In this document: positions 1 through 10,598 of the stretch, piece by piece
Position numbering within the stretch: the stretch's first letter is position 1
Layout: each line of letters starts with the position of its first letter
Assembly (NCBI GenBank): GCA_037126765.1
Contig: JBBCBC010000022.1
Span: 4,402,001-4,466,000, forward strand
Direction of reading: 5' to 3'
Length of the DNA stretch: 64,000 nucleotides
Origin: Stenogyne calaminthoides
Taxonomy: Eukaryota > Streptophyta > Magnoliopsida > Lamiales > Lamiaceae
Notes under the pieces: model-generated
Databases searched by the model: none
What the model was told of the DNA's origin: nothing
What the model saw: only the letters and a program-made list of their open reading frames with translations
Translations under genes and position numbers: made by a program

Positions 1-25
1 TCAAAACTTAATAAATTTCCCAACA
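1..25 (-). repeat. Start of 3' LTR of the copia element (cut by window edge)
   Basis: On the minus strand this reads TGTTGGGAAATTTATTAAG, identical to the outer end of the 5' LTR at 10598. It directly follows a polypurine tract, as a 3' LTR should. The rest of this LTR lies left of the window. Confidence 0.8.
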
Positions 26-40
26 ATTTCCCCCTTTTTG
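26..40 (-). other. Polypurine tract (PPT) of the copia element
   Basis: On the minus strand it reads CAAAAAGGGGGAAAT immediately before the TGTTGGG LTR start. This is the plus-strand priming site of LTR retrotransposons. Nearly the same tract borders the family D LTRs at 27504 and 27980, suggesting a shared lineage. Confidence 0.75.
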
Positions 41-231
41 ATAAAACCAAAACATATGAGAAACCAACAATCAATTGATATGAATATAACGGTAAAGGAC
101 AGATAATTAGAAGACAGTGAGAGATTGTCTTAGGATCAGAAACGATGTTTGTTTTTCATTAAGATAAAGCATTACATTGTACATTTTGAAAAAACAAAAA
201 TGTAAACCGATTCCCTATGTCTTCTGATCTT

Positions 232-3200
232 TTAATCCTTCGGCATGTACCCTTCTGGCATCTCCCTTAGATTCTGAGGCACATTGAAAATCTGGTACAA
301 CTTCCATTTGACATCATTAACTTGGCCTGGATCAGTGATGGCAGCTTTGCCAATCAGATTATAATAAAACCTTTCAAATGCCAGTCTGTCAAAGAATCCA
401 TCTGCCTTTTTCTGATAGTCCAACACATCATATGGAGGATGTGTGATCTTAGCATTGATGCTCTTGGCATCTTTTCGTACCCTCCTTCGTAAAGTCGGGG
501 ATGTTTGTTTTCCATCCGGTTCGTGAACTCCTCATCCGGAGACTCTTACGAAGGTACAATGTTCAATCTGAAAGGCATCCATCGGTCATTCCGCTTTTTG
601 ATCACGCCCCCAAGTTTTCAATCTGGCTTCCTTTCTATCATCATTTCTGATGATGTCTTCTACTCTGCCTGGGATCAACGGCTCAACAAAATCTTTCCAT
701 ATCTGACCCTTTCTCAGCCTTGCAGAGTATCTTACCTTAGTCGCCGGACTTTCACCAACTTTTTTCCTTCCTTCTTTCTTCCTCATTCGTTGGGCCTCCT
801 CAGCCAATTCTTGATCGGTCACGGTAGCCCGTCACGTCTTCTCCTACAGGCGGTTGATGCACTCCTCGTAATTCTTTGAGTAGGTAGAGTTTGGGAAGGT
901 AGAAGTGCAGAATGCGACGGTCCAGTTCCTTTGCCCTTCATCTTGGCTCGTTCCAACCTGGCACGTACCTCAATTGCCATCTCGTCTAAGCTTTGAAGCC
1001 TCTGACCATGTGACTCAATAGTCTGAATAAGGTCTTCAGTCGTTCCGATCAGGTCAGTTGGTTTCTCAACCTGTCCTTCCCCCTTTTTGGTTTGATCAAA
1101 AGAGCATTAATGTGGGAAGTCGAGAGCCAAAAAATGGCCGAAGGAAAGTGCTTTGTTGAGATCTGGTGGCAAGATAGGCCTTGAGCTTAAAAGCAGATAG
1201 TTCACTTATTTTGTTTTTTTCGGACTTACTTGTCTCTATATGGCGGTTGAAAATGTAAGAATCAGCTTATCAAGCTTTTCTTCGTTCAGCTTCAGCTTGT
1301 CCAAAGCCACCATAAGAGAGACCTCCAAGTTGGAAATCTTTGTCAGATTGTCTTCCACTGTTTTGGAGAAATCTTCAGTAATCAGCTTCATCTCCTTGGC
1401 AAAGTTTTCTTTCAGTTCAGTGACCTGGGAAGACATGTACTGTCTTTGCTCCTCCATGACTTTCTTAGAGGCCTGGCGATGATCTCTAATTGTTGAAACT
1501 GATGTTTGCCAGAACACTCTCAACATCTTGTTGCAACAAATCCTTGAAGCATGATCTGATCTCAATAAGTTGATCAGATGTGATGTCGTCCACGAGGATT
1601 GTCAAGATATTCGACTGTTGGATCTTGAGGCGTTCCATGATTTACCACAGACACCTTCGCCTCCGTTGGTTGGTCACGTGCGAAACACCAACATCACCTT
1701 CATCTAAGAATCGCCTCTCTTCGCCTGCAGCTTCTACGACTTCCATTGCCTCCTCAACTGATCTACCCAGCTTGCGGTAGATCAATTTCTTCACTTCAAC
1801 TTCAGATACTAAAACAGTAGGGGAGCTCACTTCAGCATCTTTGCGCATTTCAAAGTCAAAATTGACAAATTCATCAGCTCCGCCCAATTGTTCCATAATG
1901 ATAATCAGATCCGTGAAGTTCTTCAGCCTCAAGTCTCTCCAAGCCAGGATCTCCACAACCTCATCCAGTATGAACTAATGATCGAGGCAGCTCACAGGTA
2001 TTTACTTTCGGTTCTGCGTCTTAGCCTTTAGTTACGATCATGTGGCGAAAGCTTGATTCATCCACTTTGGAGTTATACTTTTTGGTGAGGATGGGATTTT
2101 TTTTCGGAGGTTAAACCGCATCTGCATTTGCATGACCTCTGTTCACGGCTTATTGACCTCCCTGCTCTTCCAACCCCGCAGGAGGTTCTATCAATTGTTT
2201 AGGATCTCGGGCATGCATAAGAGTAGGAGATGGAGCCCGAGATTGGGGAGATGGAGATCGTGTAAGTTCAGCCCCAAAATCTCCTTCCCCTACTGGTGAT
2301 CGAGGAGAACTTTGACTTGAGATTTTTTGCTTCTCAAGAATGGCAACTTGTTTCTTGCTAGAGCCCGTGGACTTGCTGCCTGTCCGGCTCTTGGAAGACT
2401 TCTTCTCACTATCAGTTTCCTCCTCATACATTCTGATTCTATGAGCAGATTCATTGGAGATACTTTGTGTTTCTTCGATCTGTGACACGGATGTGCCACC
2501 TTGGTCTTCTTTTTTTCTTTAGGGGCGTGAGCGTCTCGATCTCTTCTTCCTCAGTACTTTTTCTCTTTCTCTTGATGGTGATCTGAGGATCGGAATCAGA
2601 TGGACCAAAAATCTTGGCAGAATCGTTTAAATGAGCCTTGTAGTTCTTGATGCCTTCTCTGTCCCATTCTCTCTGAGGTAGCTTATCTACCGAATACTTT
2701 GCCACCTTATTAAGATTCCTATCCTCTTGGATGGATAGACCTCCATGCGTTCATTCACCCCAAATTTATGGTGCTCTTGTACCAGAACAGCCTTGAGCGC
2801 CTCATGCCAGTTTATATTTGAAGCTTTGTCCACCATGACAGCTAGGCAATGCAGTTTAACAGACGTCAGTCCGTCCGGACTGAAGGAGATTCCAAGAATT
2901 ATCTTTGACAGAACGTCAAAGAGCAATCTATACTTTCTTTTTAACATTGGTTTGGTGAAACTAGATGTTTGTCCCTTGTCAGCATCCCGGAACAGTTCCT
3001 GTCGGATTTTGTCATCATCTTCCTCGCGATAGTGAGCCGAGATATTTTCCCTCTTGGTAGGGCAAAAATGTGTATCAGGTCAGCATTGGTAACCCTAGTC
3101 TCTTCTCTGTTTACCATCGATGTGAATTCATCTCCCGGAGATGTGATTTCCAAATTCTTGAGGAATTCGAGAGCCTCGTACTGCATCACCGGATTTCCGG

Positions 3201-3363
3201 ACAGTGAGCAGAAATGGTCGAGGTGATTGTCTATTAAGATCTGTTCCACTTCCTGAGATTCAGGATCTTGTGTAACTCCAAATACGACTTATCTATCTTC
3301 AACCACCTTCTTGGCGAGGGATGCATAGTTACACATAATTTTGCCTAAACCGTGTGTAGCCAT
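232..3363 (-). pseudogene. Extra ORF between pol and 3' LTR, unknown function, frameshifted
   Basis: Sense-oriented coding-like sequence starts with an ATG at 3363 (MATHGLGKIMCNYASLAKK...) and continues in pieces: 3249-2941, 2947-2687, 2705-2451, 2488-2150, 1956-1642, 1565-1236, 822-586 and 426-232. Several frameshifts and stops separate the pieces. Visible traits are an N-terminal part with the motif DLIHIFALP, a later segment VLSKIILGISFSPDGL, and a basic NLS-like cluster (KRKRK ... KKKRRPRW) next to an acidic EEEE run. A Ser/Pro-rich stretch and a long coiled coil (1565-1236, heptads of L/I with many E/K) follow. The position matches where SIRE-type copia elements carry an env-like ORF, but no signal peptide or membrane segment is visible. 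I do not recognise the family. A captured host gene is possible. Confidence 0.55.
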
Positions 3364-3532
3364 CTAAAAGGAAAGTGCACATTCTATAAATATTTATGAA
3401 TAATGAAGAACAGGGGATTGTGAATTGTGAGTTAAATGCAATGCATATCACAAAAGACACACAAAATCACAAACATATATGATGTAGTTCATAATAAACA
3501 CAAGCAAGTGCAATAAGCAATGATTTATTTAC
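3364..3532 (-). other. Predicted 5'UTR intron of the extra ORF
   Basis: On the minus strand the donor is CTG|GTAAATAAATC (intron starts at 3532). The acceptor is TTTCCTTTTAG, directly before the ATG at 3363. The intron is 169 bp, T-rich near the acceptor, with a plausible branch site (TTTAACTCAC). Splicing is inferred, not demonstrated. Confidence 0.5.
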
Positions 3533-3675
3533 CAGTGATGAATATTTGAAGCAGTTTTCTGGTAAATTTTTAAAAAATTTGAAGAGCGTGCTTTGCCGGA
3601 GTGAATAGGATTTTTGCAATAGTGCTTTGAGAGAAAAATTTAGGGCGAAGAAAGGTTTTGTAGAAAGGTTCCTAC

Positions 3676-3683
3676 TATATATA
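3676..3683 (-). promoter_or_regulatory. TATA box upstream of the extra ORF
   Basis: The minus strand reads GCCTATATATAGTAGG here, a strong plant TATA context. It lies about 145 bp upstream of the predicted 5'UTR intron donor, with a C/T-rich stretch between. Together with the intron this gives the ORF a complete-looking promoter separate from the LTR. Confidence 0.5.
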
Positions 3684-4226
3684 GGCATTTTGGAGGGAAA
3701 GAGGTTTTTCGAGAAACGATGCGGTAAATTAATCGATTAATCGATGAATGGTCAAGATTAAGTGGTGAGTTTTAAAAGAAGATCGTGTGGTTAAGGATTT
3801 TATTCCGACAGCTTTTGGATTTTAAAAAGCGCACTAAAGGCCATTTAATACATGTTTCCCACATCCGCATTTAATGTGTTGCAGGACGTGCGTCATATGT
3901 ACTTAAGTATAGTAAACTAGGTAGGAACAGAGATAAACAATAACAGATAAAAGTGATAGAAATGCGTATCTGATTGACTGATATTGTAATCAGTCAATAC
4001 CACATGATGCCGGTTCTCAGTTCATCTGATCTGTTGATCTTAAGTTCTGCCTATCCCTTACCAACATTTCCCAACAATGTTCCTCTATCAGTTTAACCTT
4101 TTCAACACACATCCCATCAGTTGAAATTCCCCCTTCAACTGATCTTCTGTTTTTTGATCCGTTAGTACGCAACTGATCTTTTCTGATCAGATGAATTTCT
4201 CTCTTCATCTGATCTTCTCCCTTTTA
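3684..4226. other. Noncoding spacer between RNase H and the extra-ORF promoter
   Basis: No coding pattern is seen. The right part (4010-4226) is rich in GATCAG/TGATC words, as is the copia LTR. The left part, upstream of the TATA box, may hold promoter sequence of the extra ORF. Confidence 0.4.
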
Positions 4227-5676
4227 TCAGTTTCTTAACCAACTGGTGTTTGAGATCAGGCCACCAAAATACTCTGGAGCCTCATCTCCTAAATCCAGTA
4301 GTCCTAGCTCATTACATAATTCTCTAAATCTGACTTCAGCTAGAGGCTTGGTTAAGATGTCAGCTCTTTGTTTATCAGTATGGATCTTCTCCATTCTGAT
4401 GTTCTTCTTTTTTGCATGGTCTCTTATGAAATGGTGTCTGATGTCCACATGCTTGCATCTTGTATGCAAAACAGGGTTCTGAGTGATAGCAATCGCTATT
4501 ACTGTCACAGAAGATAGGTACATTGGTAGCAGTTATGTTGTAATCCCTCAACTGCTGACAAAGTCAGAGCAGTTGGGAGCAACAGCTACCTGCAGCCATA
4601 TATTCCGCTTCAGTAGTAGATGTGGCAACAGATGTTTGCTTCTTAGAAAACCATGAGACCAGCTTGCTTCCCAAGAACTGGCAAGTACCTGATGTAGATT
4701 TTCTATATATCCTACATCCTCCATAATCAGAATCAGAGTACCCACTAAGCTCTAGATTATCATCTGCTGGATACCATAAACCTAAATTTACAGTACCCTT
4801 CAGATATTTAAGAATCCGCTTAGCTGCTTCTAGGTGGCTTTGCTTGGGATTATCCTGAAATCTGGCACATACACCTACTGCAAAAGTTATATCTGGTCTG
4901 CTTGCAGTCAGGTATAGTAATGAACCAATCAAAGCCCTATATTCTTTCTGATTAGTTTTCTTACCTTCTTCATCTGGATCCATCTTAAAGGCAGTCACCA
5001 TTGGAATTCTGGCTTCCTTGCAATTCTGAACTCCATACTTGGCCAACAAATTCTTTGTGTATTTTGCCTGGCAGATGAATATCCCAGTGTGAGCTTGCTT
5101 GACTTGAAGACCTACAAAGTAGCTCATCTGATCCATCATGGACATCTCAAATTTCCCTTGCATCAGCTTACTGAATTTCTCACATAGCTTCTGATTGGGA
5201 GAACTAAATATAATGTCGTCAACATAGATCAGAACCAAGAGAATGTCTTCTCCATCTTCTATTCTGAACAAGGTCCGATCAATCAAGCCCTTGGTAAATC
5301 CATTCTCTATCAAGAACTGGGACAATGTATCATACCAAGCTCTAGGAGCCTGTTTCAGTCCATAAAGAGCTTTTCTTAAATGGTACACTTGGTTGCTCAT
5401 TTCAAAGCCAGGAGGTTGTTCAACATAAACTTCCCCGTCTAGTACCCCATTTAAAAATGCACTCTTTACATCCATCTGATATACAGTAAATCCCCTATGA
5501 GCTGCATAAGCCAGAAACAGCCGAATGGCTTCCAGGCGGGCGACTGGTGCAAAGGTTTCATCATAATCAATCCCTTCTGATTGTGAATATCCCTTAGCAA
5601 CAAGTCTTGCCTTATTTCTGGTTATCACATTGTGCTCATCCTTCTTGTTCTTGAAGACCCACTTAGTACCAATCAC
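4227..5676 (-). pseudogene. Copia reverse transcriptase - RNase H
   Basis: The main 370-residue piece (5676-4564) opens with IGTKWVFKNK and shows DVKSAFLNG (69-77), LYGLKQAPRAW, and the catalytic YVDD at residues 151-154. The RNase H part has SDSDYGG (about 314-320) and STTEAEYMA (353-361). A TGA at 4564-4566 replaces the Trp expected after CSQLL. A 1-base frameshift follows, and the RNase H tail continues at 4523-4227 with HTRCKHVDIRHHFIRDH and DILTKPLAE. It would copy element RNA into DNA, but this copy is not functional as written. The upstream side is in frame with the integrase piece across further stops at 5707 and 5818. Confidence 0.95.
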
Positions 5677-5817
5677 ATCTTGATGAGTTGGTCTGTCTAC
5701 AAGTTCTCAAACTTGATTTCTCTCAAACTGTTCTAATTCTTCTTGCATGGCTAGAATCCAGCTTGCATCCTGAAGAGCTTCTTCAACTCTGAGTGGTTCC
5801 TTCAAAGACAGATAACA

Positions 5818-7167
5818 TCAATACATTGCACTTTCACCAATATGATGTCTAGTTTTGACTCTATCAGATGGGTCTCCGATGATCAGATCAGTTGGATGAC
5901 TGGTTATCCAGGTCCTTCTGTCCTGATTATCATCAGTTTGGAAAACATCATCCTCTTTTGATAAAGATTCATCACTAGAGACTGGGAGAGGTACTTGAGT
6001 AGGATCCACTTGGCATGGACATATCTCAGCTGATGTTGGACTCATCATGTGCTGAAGTCTGTCTGCTGGAACATCAGGTGTTCCCCCTAAACCAGATGGT
6101 TCAGTTGTTACTGTCTCAGCTGTACCAACTTCTTCACTGACAGTTGTATGTACCTTGGGGTCTTTCTGACCTGGTGAATCATCAAGGTCAAAGTTAGGAA
6201 TATATACAGTGATGTATTTTGAATCCTTTCCTTTGAGCCTTAGCTGATCCATTTTCAGTGAATCTGGTTTGTCTGGCACATCTTGTTCTACAGCAGATTT
6301 CTCTTGATCAGATGATGATTCATCAAAGACCACATGAGGTGTTTCTTCCACAACTAAGGTTCGTCTGTTGAAGACCCTAAATGCTTTGCTGGTTAAGGAA
6401 TATCCTAAGAATATACCCTCATCTGACTTGGCATCGAAGGTTCTCAACTGACTCTCCCCATTGTTGTGTATGAAACACTTGCACCAAAAAACATGGAAGT
6501 AAGAGACACGAGGTTTTCTGCCCTTCCACAGTTCATAGGGTGTTTTGAAGTGGATCTTAGTCAGAGAACATCTGTTCTGCGGGTGACATGCAGTATTGAT
6601 AGCTTCTGCCCAGAAGCGACTTTGAGTAGCATGTTCAGCTAACGTAGTGCGTGCAGCTTCTTTGAGTGTTATGTTCCTTCTTTCTGCTACGCCATTCTGT
6701 TGTGGTATTCTTGCAGCTGATGTCTCATGTTGTATACCAAACTCAGAGCAAAAATCAGATATAAATTGGTTAAGGAATTCAGTACCTTTATCTAATATGA
6801 TTTTTACTATGCTGAGACCCTTTTCGTTTTGAATTTTCTTGAGCAGCTCGGGTAGTTTGGTTGTAGTTTCACTCTTCTTATACAAGAATATAACCCAGGT
6901 GAACTTGGAATAATCATCCACGACCACCAGAGTGTATTTGTGTCCACTGAAACTAAGAGGCGTAACTGGTCCAAATAGATCCATGTGGAGCAGTTGTAAT
7001 ACTCTGCTAGATGGAGGAGAAAGTATCCCTTTGAATGAAGCTTTTACTTGTTTTCCCTTCTGACATGCGACACATGTCTGATCCTTAGAGAATACTTCAT
7101 TCGGGAGCCCTTCTACCAAGGACATCCTTGCTATCTTGTTAAGAGTCTTAAAGTTCAGATGGCTCAT
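5818..7167 (-). pseudogene. Copia integrase core and C-terminal region
   Basis: The 449-residue piece begins in the zinc-binding domain (MSHLNF ... CVACQKGKQ, Cys32 and Cys35). The catalytic triad follows: Asp63 (LLHMDLFGP), Asp126 (ILDKGTEF) and Glu162 (NGVAERRN), with the copia 35-residue spacing between the last two. The GKGKR-like C-terminal region includes FDAKSDEGIFLGYS. The upstream frame is the same as the protease, broken only by TAA at 7183-7185 where a Trp is expected before LWHKR. TGA codons at 5818-5820 and 5707-5709 separate it from RT. The enzyme would insert element cDNA. The catalytic residues survive although the polyprotein is broken. Confidence 0.93.
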
Positions 7168-7182
7168 TCTCTTGTGCCAGAG

Positions 7183-7620
7183 TTAGCTGGAGCTCTTCGA
7201 ACTCTTAACAATCAGGCATGCATTTCTTGAACAACTGTTCCAATCTACTGTGTATATCATTCTTTTTCTTGAACCAATCAGCAAGATCTGTTGAGTAACT
7301 CGATTTCTGACTGTGCATTTTTCTGTCGAGAACTCAACACTAAAACCATTGTCCCAGAATTGTGAAACAGATAACAGGTTGTGCTTTAATCCATCAACAT
7401 ATGAAACTCTTGTGATCTGTACGTCATCGTTCACTAAGGTTCCGACTCCTCTGGTATGACCAAAGTTATCGTCACCAAAGAGAACTCTTGGGCCTGGTCT
7501 TTCAACATAGTTGCTAAGGAGAAACTGGCTTCCAGTCATGTGTCTTGAGCATCCACTATCTATGTACCAGATAGCTGCCTGTTCTCCACCCTTATTTACT
7601 AGTCCCAAGCGATTCTGCAA
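7183..7620 (-). pseudogene. Copia aspartic protease and GAG-pre-integrase region
   Basis: The catalytic motif is WYIDSGCSRHMTG, with Asp21-Ser22-Gly23. It is followed by a protease body (VLFGDDNFG, KHNLLSVSQ) and the start of the pre-integrase domain. The protein would cut the Gag-Pol polyprotein. The piece ends at TAA 7183-7185, in frame with the integrase. Upstream, the reading frame shifts near 7622, so the link to gag is broken. Confidence 0.9.
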
Positions 7621-7625
7621 ACAAT

Positions 7626-8852
7626 TCAGACTTTAGGTACCCCAGTAGAATCGGGTCCTGGGGGGTTAGAGGTACCTTTTGGGATCCAAACATATCTGGC
7701 ACCTCTGTTGAGAACAAAAGACTTGATCTGTCTCCCATAAACATCTACATAGTCATGCGTCTCTTCATATGCAGTCTGGTTCGTATGATTATGAGTGTGA
7801 GCATTGGATAAATCAGAAGACTTGGAATTTTTCATTGAAACTTGTCTTCTTTTTTTAATCTAGTGGGGCTCAGTCAAAGATTTCTAGGTTTCGATTGTAG
7901 GGGTAGGTACGATCGCTACCATTAAAAGATTCATATCTTTTCGCATAGTTGGTCTTAGCGGTTTACCCTTAGCTTGCTTGTTAGGTACTTGATCGAGCTC
8001 TGATCATTTGGGGATCGTCCTTTCGAGATGGTCCAACGATACCTACTCTGCTGATTGGTTGTGGTCTCCTCGGAAAGAACCGGGTTCATCCGATTATACC
8101 TAGCCGATGTCTTATCGTTGAGGTCCATTTTTGTTCCCTACGATCGACACTTGTCTTGCTCGATCGGTGTTCTTTTCCTTACCGGATACAAATTTGGTAT
8201 TTTTGTATCTTGGTGAAACTCGTTTGGTTACACTTTTCCGGACGTGAACGGATGGGACTTTTAAGGATCGTAGGATTTCATACCCAATTCTCTTCTTGTC
8301 GATTCGATTGTAATGAAAAATAGTTGTTCAGATCTTGAACAGTTTTAGAAGATTTCGTGAAAACCTCTATTTTCTTACGTAGACCGTCCTCAAGAACTTT
8401 CAGATTCTCATGCATCCGTAAGAGTTCATCAAACTTACCTTGAAGAGATTTGAGTTCACTGGCTTGTTGTAGGTTGAGAGCCAACTGTTCCTTAACCAGC
8501 TTTCCCTGATCAGAAGAGCTGACCTTCAGAAATTCCAATTTTGTGGTCATCTTACGAGCGATTTCAGTGATTTTAGTTCAAATTTGCTTCTACTTGCCTC
8601 AATTTCCTTAACAAGTCTGGTGTTCTCAGCTCTCAGGTTATCGTTCTCAACTTCCACTCGTGTATAAGTATCTATTGCATTGGAAAGATCATCAAGCAAT
8701 TGGTCATTGTAAACCTGCAAGTTGACCTCTCCTGCAGATGTGCTCAGCACATGTGGTGTGGAAGAATGAGACACAGAAGGTTTAGAGAATACCTCGGTTT
8801 GATCTGATTCTCTAGCCATGAAACAAATGTCGTCATCAGATAAGAAGTTCAA
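7626..8852 (-). pseudogene. Gag-Pol spacer with coiled coil, broken
   Basis: Three pieces are open: 8852-8547 (MNFLSDDDICFMARES...), 8550-8278 (LEFLKVSSSDQGKLVKEQ...) and 7835-7626 (a linker ending near ARYVWIPKG). The first two form a long Leu/Lys/Glu coiled coil, as in copia gag regions of the Tork/SIRE type. Between 8277 and 7836 the same strand is Arg/Lys-rich but full of stops. The role is inferred to be the C-terminal extension of Gag. No start codon of its own is claimed. Confidence 0.6.
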
Positions 8853-9025
8853 ATCATTGACATCGCCGGGCCAGGTAATCGATTTAAATCTTCAACAGAT
8901 GAATATCGAGAATCATCGATGGCGGATAAGAATCGTCAATTCGATGTATGCGCAACCATGGCTTTTACGTCTCTTGTACCTTTGTTATCTTTCATTCCGT
9001 TTTCTCTTCTCTTTCTTTGGGGGAG

Positions 9026-9460
9026 TCAGTCGATGCGGGCCAACACTATAATGACTGGTTTTCGGCGGTTGTAGCATACTCTAGAATCTCTGGAGCTTCC
9101 TCTGCCTCGAGAATCATGTCTTCTGTAGTATCTGTCAGGAGACTTCCCATTCTGTCGGTAGTCAGAACTTTTCCTATCCGATCGATCATCATGTCTGCTT
9201 TCTTTCCGGTCATCTCTTCGATCATCTTTCCTTTCGTCAGAATGATTGTCCTTCCTTTCTTCTCTTCTGTTATCCCAGTTGTCTGATGAACGATATCTAT
9301 CTTGCGATCTGTCAGATGAATGACGATCTCTTCCTCTATTCCTTCGATAGTCATCATAAAACTTCTTGTATTTGCCCATCTGAACATTTGTTCTTTCTAG
9401 CTTTCTTGTCAGTAGGGCAATTTGTTCAGCTTGACTGATGATGTTTCCAACTGGTTCCAT
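9026..9460 (-). pseudogene. Copia Gag C-terminal part with degenerate zinc knuckle
   Basis: The 144-residue open stretch has a short helical start (SQAEQIALLTRKLERTN), then a very long Arg/Asp/Ser-rich region (RRNRGRDRHSSDRSQ...). It ends at CYNRRKP, which looks like a damaged CCHC zinc knuckle (second Cys replaced by Arg). It would bind element RNA. The N-terminal Gag domain is missing: just upstream (9461-9545) a short Gag-like stretch joins directly to LTR sequence. ATG 9460 is only an internal Met, preceded by an in-frame stop. Confidence 0.7.
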
Positions 9461-9545
9461 AATTCATGAACTGCTACTTGCTGCCTGAAATGCAACAGAT
9501 TTGGAATTAGAAGTAGCTTCAGCTGGGACATCATCAGATCCTTGT

Positions 9546-10598
9546 CCTACGTCCACTCTTCCCTATCAGCAGGGGCACCAACTTTACCAACTGAACTAAG
9601 TTTAATTGTTAGTCCAACACAGTACAACCAACAGATATTTAACGAGTTCACACTCAACCAATCCCAGAAATCTAATCTAGAAACCCTAGATAGAAATCCT
9701 GCTATAACAAACTTAACCTAACACGGTTTTGGTATAAGATTTGTTTTGTTCCAACTGGAATACTATCCTATCTTCTGATTAGCCTAAAGCTAGAGGATAA
9801 GTATTCTGCTAAGAACTAAGGGATGAACACTAAAGAGATAATCTTGAGCTTGTGTTCTTCTTGCGGAAATCTTAAGAGCTTCTGCTTGTGAATAATTTCC
9901 GTAGTCTTACTCTGAAGGTTTGATCCCATATTTATAGGCCCGGTTTCGAATTAGCCGTTGGAGAGCAATTCGAACTTCGGTCGATTTTCAGGTAGGTTTG
10001 CAGGGTTGATATGATTCTTCTCAGAGGCGGTATGGCCGAAAGCATGCAACTTTGTCCTTTCTAGTCGTTGAACATTGAGCCTCCAACCCCGAGTCCTATT
10101 AGTTCCATACAGTCATGTCGATCTCTCATATGCTAGCAAGTACCATTCAATCTGGTCTTGATAGGTTTTATGCTTGTTGCCTGATCGACCTTTCTGAAAG
10201 TATAGTGAACTTTCAGAACACTTCTTGGAACTGAACAGATCAGGTGAACTTATCTGCCCTATTTGAAGTCTTCGGTTGTAAGTTGTCTTAGCTTGACTTA
10301 CTGACTTCATCTGATGTACTTTATCTGTTTTCAGTCTTGATATCTTCAGATCTTCAGTTCTTCTCTTCTGATCTTCATAAGTGATCTTTATAACTGATCT
10401 TCAATACTAAGAGCTATACACATTGAGTTTCCCCTCAATGTGTGATCTAATCTAACTTATACATCAGTTGTTCTATACATCAGTTATCAACTGGTCAGCC
10501 TAGTTCTCAATATAAAACGTCAGTCAGCTAACAGTTTCTGACTGGTCCTATTACATCTGTTTTGGAACTTTTTTGAAAACTTAATAAATTTCCCAACA
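9546..10598 (-). repeat. 5' LTR of the copia element, 3' end truncated
   Basis: The outer end is TGTTGGGAAATTT on the minus strand at 10598. The inner part (9550-9660) matches family D LTRs (for example 26180-26290: 'tccactcttccc...gttagtccaacac'). By comparison with LTR D1, roughly 200 bp of the inner end is missing, together with the PBS. A TATA box is present at 9929-9936. Confidence 0.8.
9929..9936 (-). promoter_or_regulatory. LTR TATA box
   Basis: The minus strand reads GGCCTATAAATATGGG. It sits in the same LTR position as TATAAATA in LTR D1 (26632-26639). Confidence 0.6.

Larger units (their letters stand above)
1..10598 (-). mobile_element. Ty1/copia LTR retrotransposon, degenerate, with an extra 3' ORF
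   Basis: The element reads on the minus strand in copia order: 5' LTR (right side), gag, protease, integrase, RT, RNase H. It then has a long extra open region, a polypurine tract, and the first 25 bases of the 3' LTR at the window edge. Both LTR starts share TGTTGGGAAATTTATTAAG on the minus strand. The 5' LTR lacks its inner end, the PBS and the N-terminal half of gag: LTR sequence runs straight into gag sequence near 9546. The pol frame is interrupted by in-frame stops and a frameshift, so the copy is dead. The left target-site duplication lies outside the window and could not be checked. Confidence 0.9.

Noticed and set aside
505..879. Plus-strand 124-codon frame
   Set aside because: It is antisense to the extra ORF region of the copia element and shows no family features.
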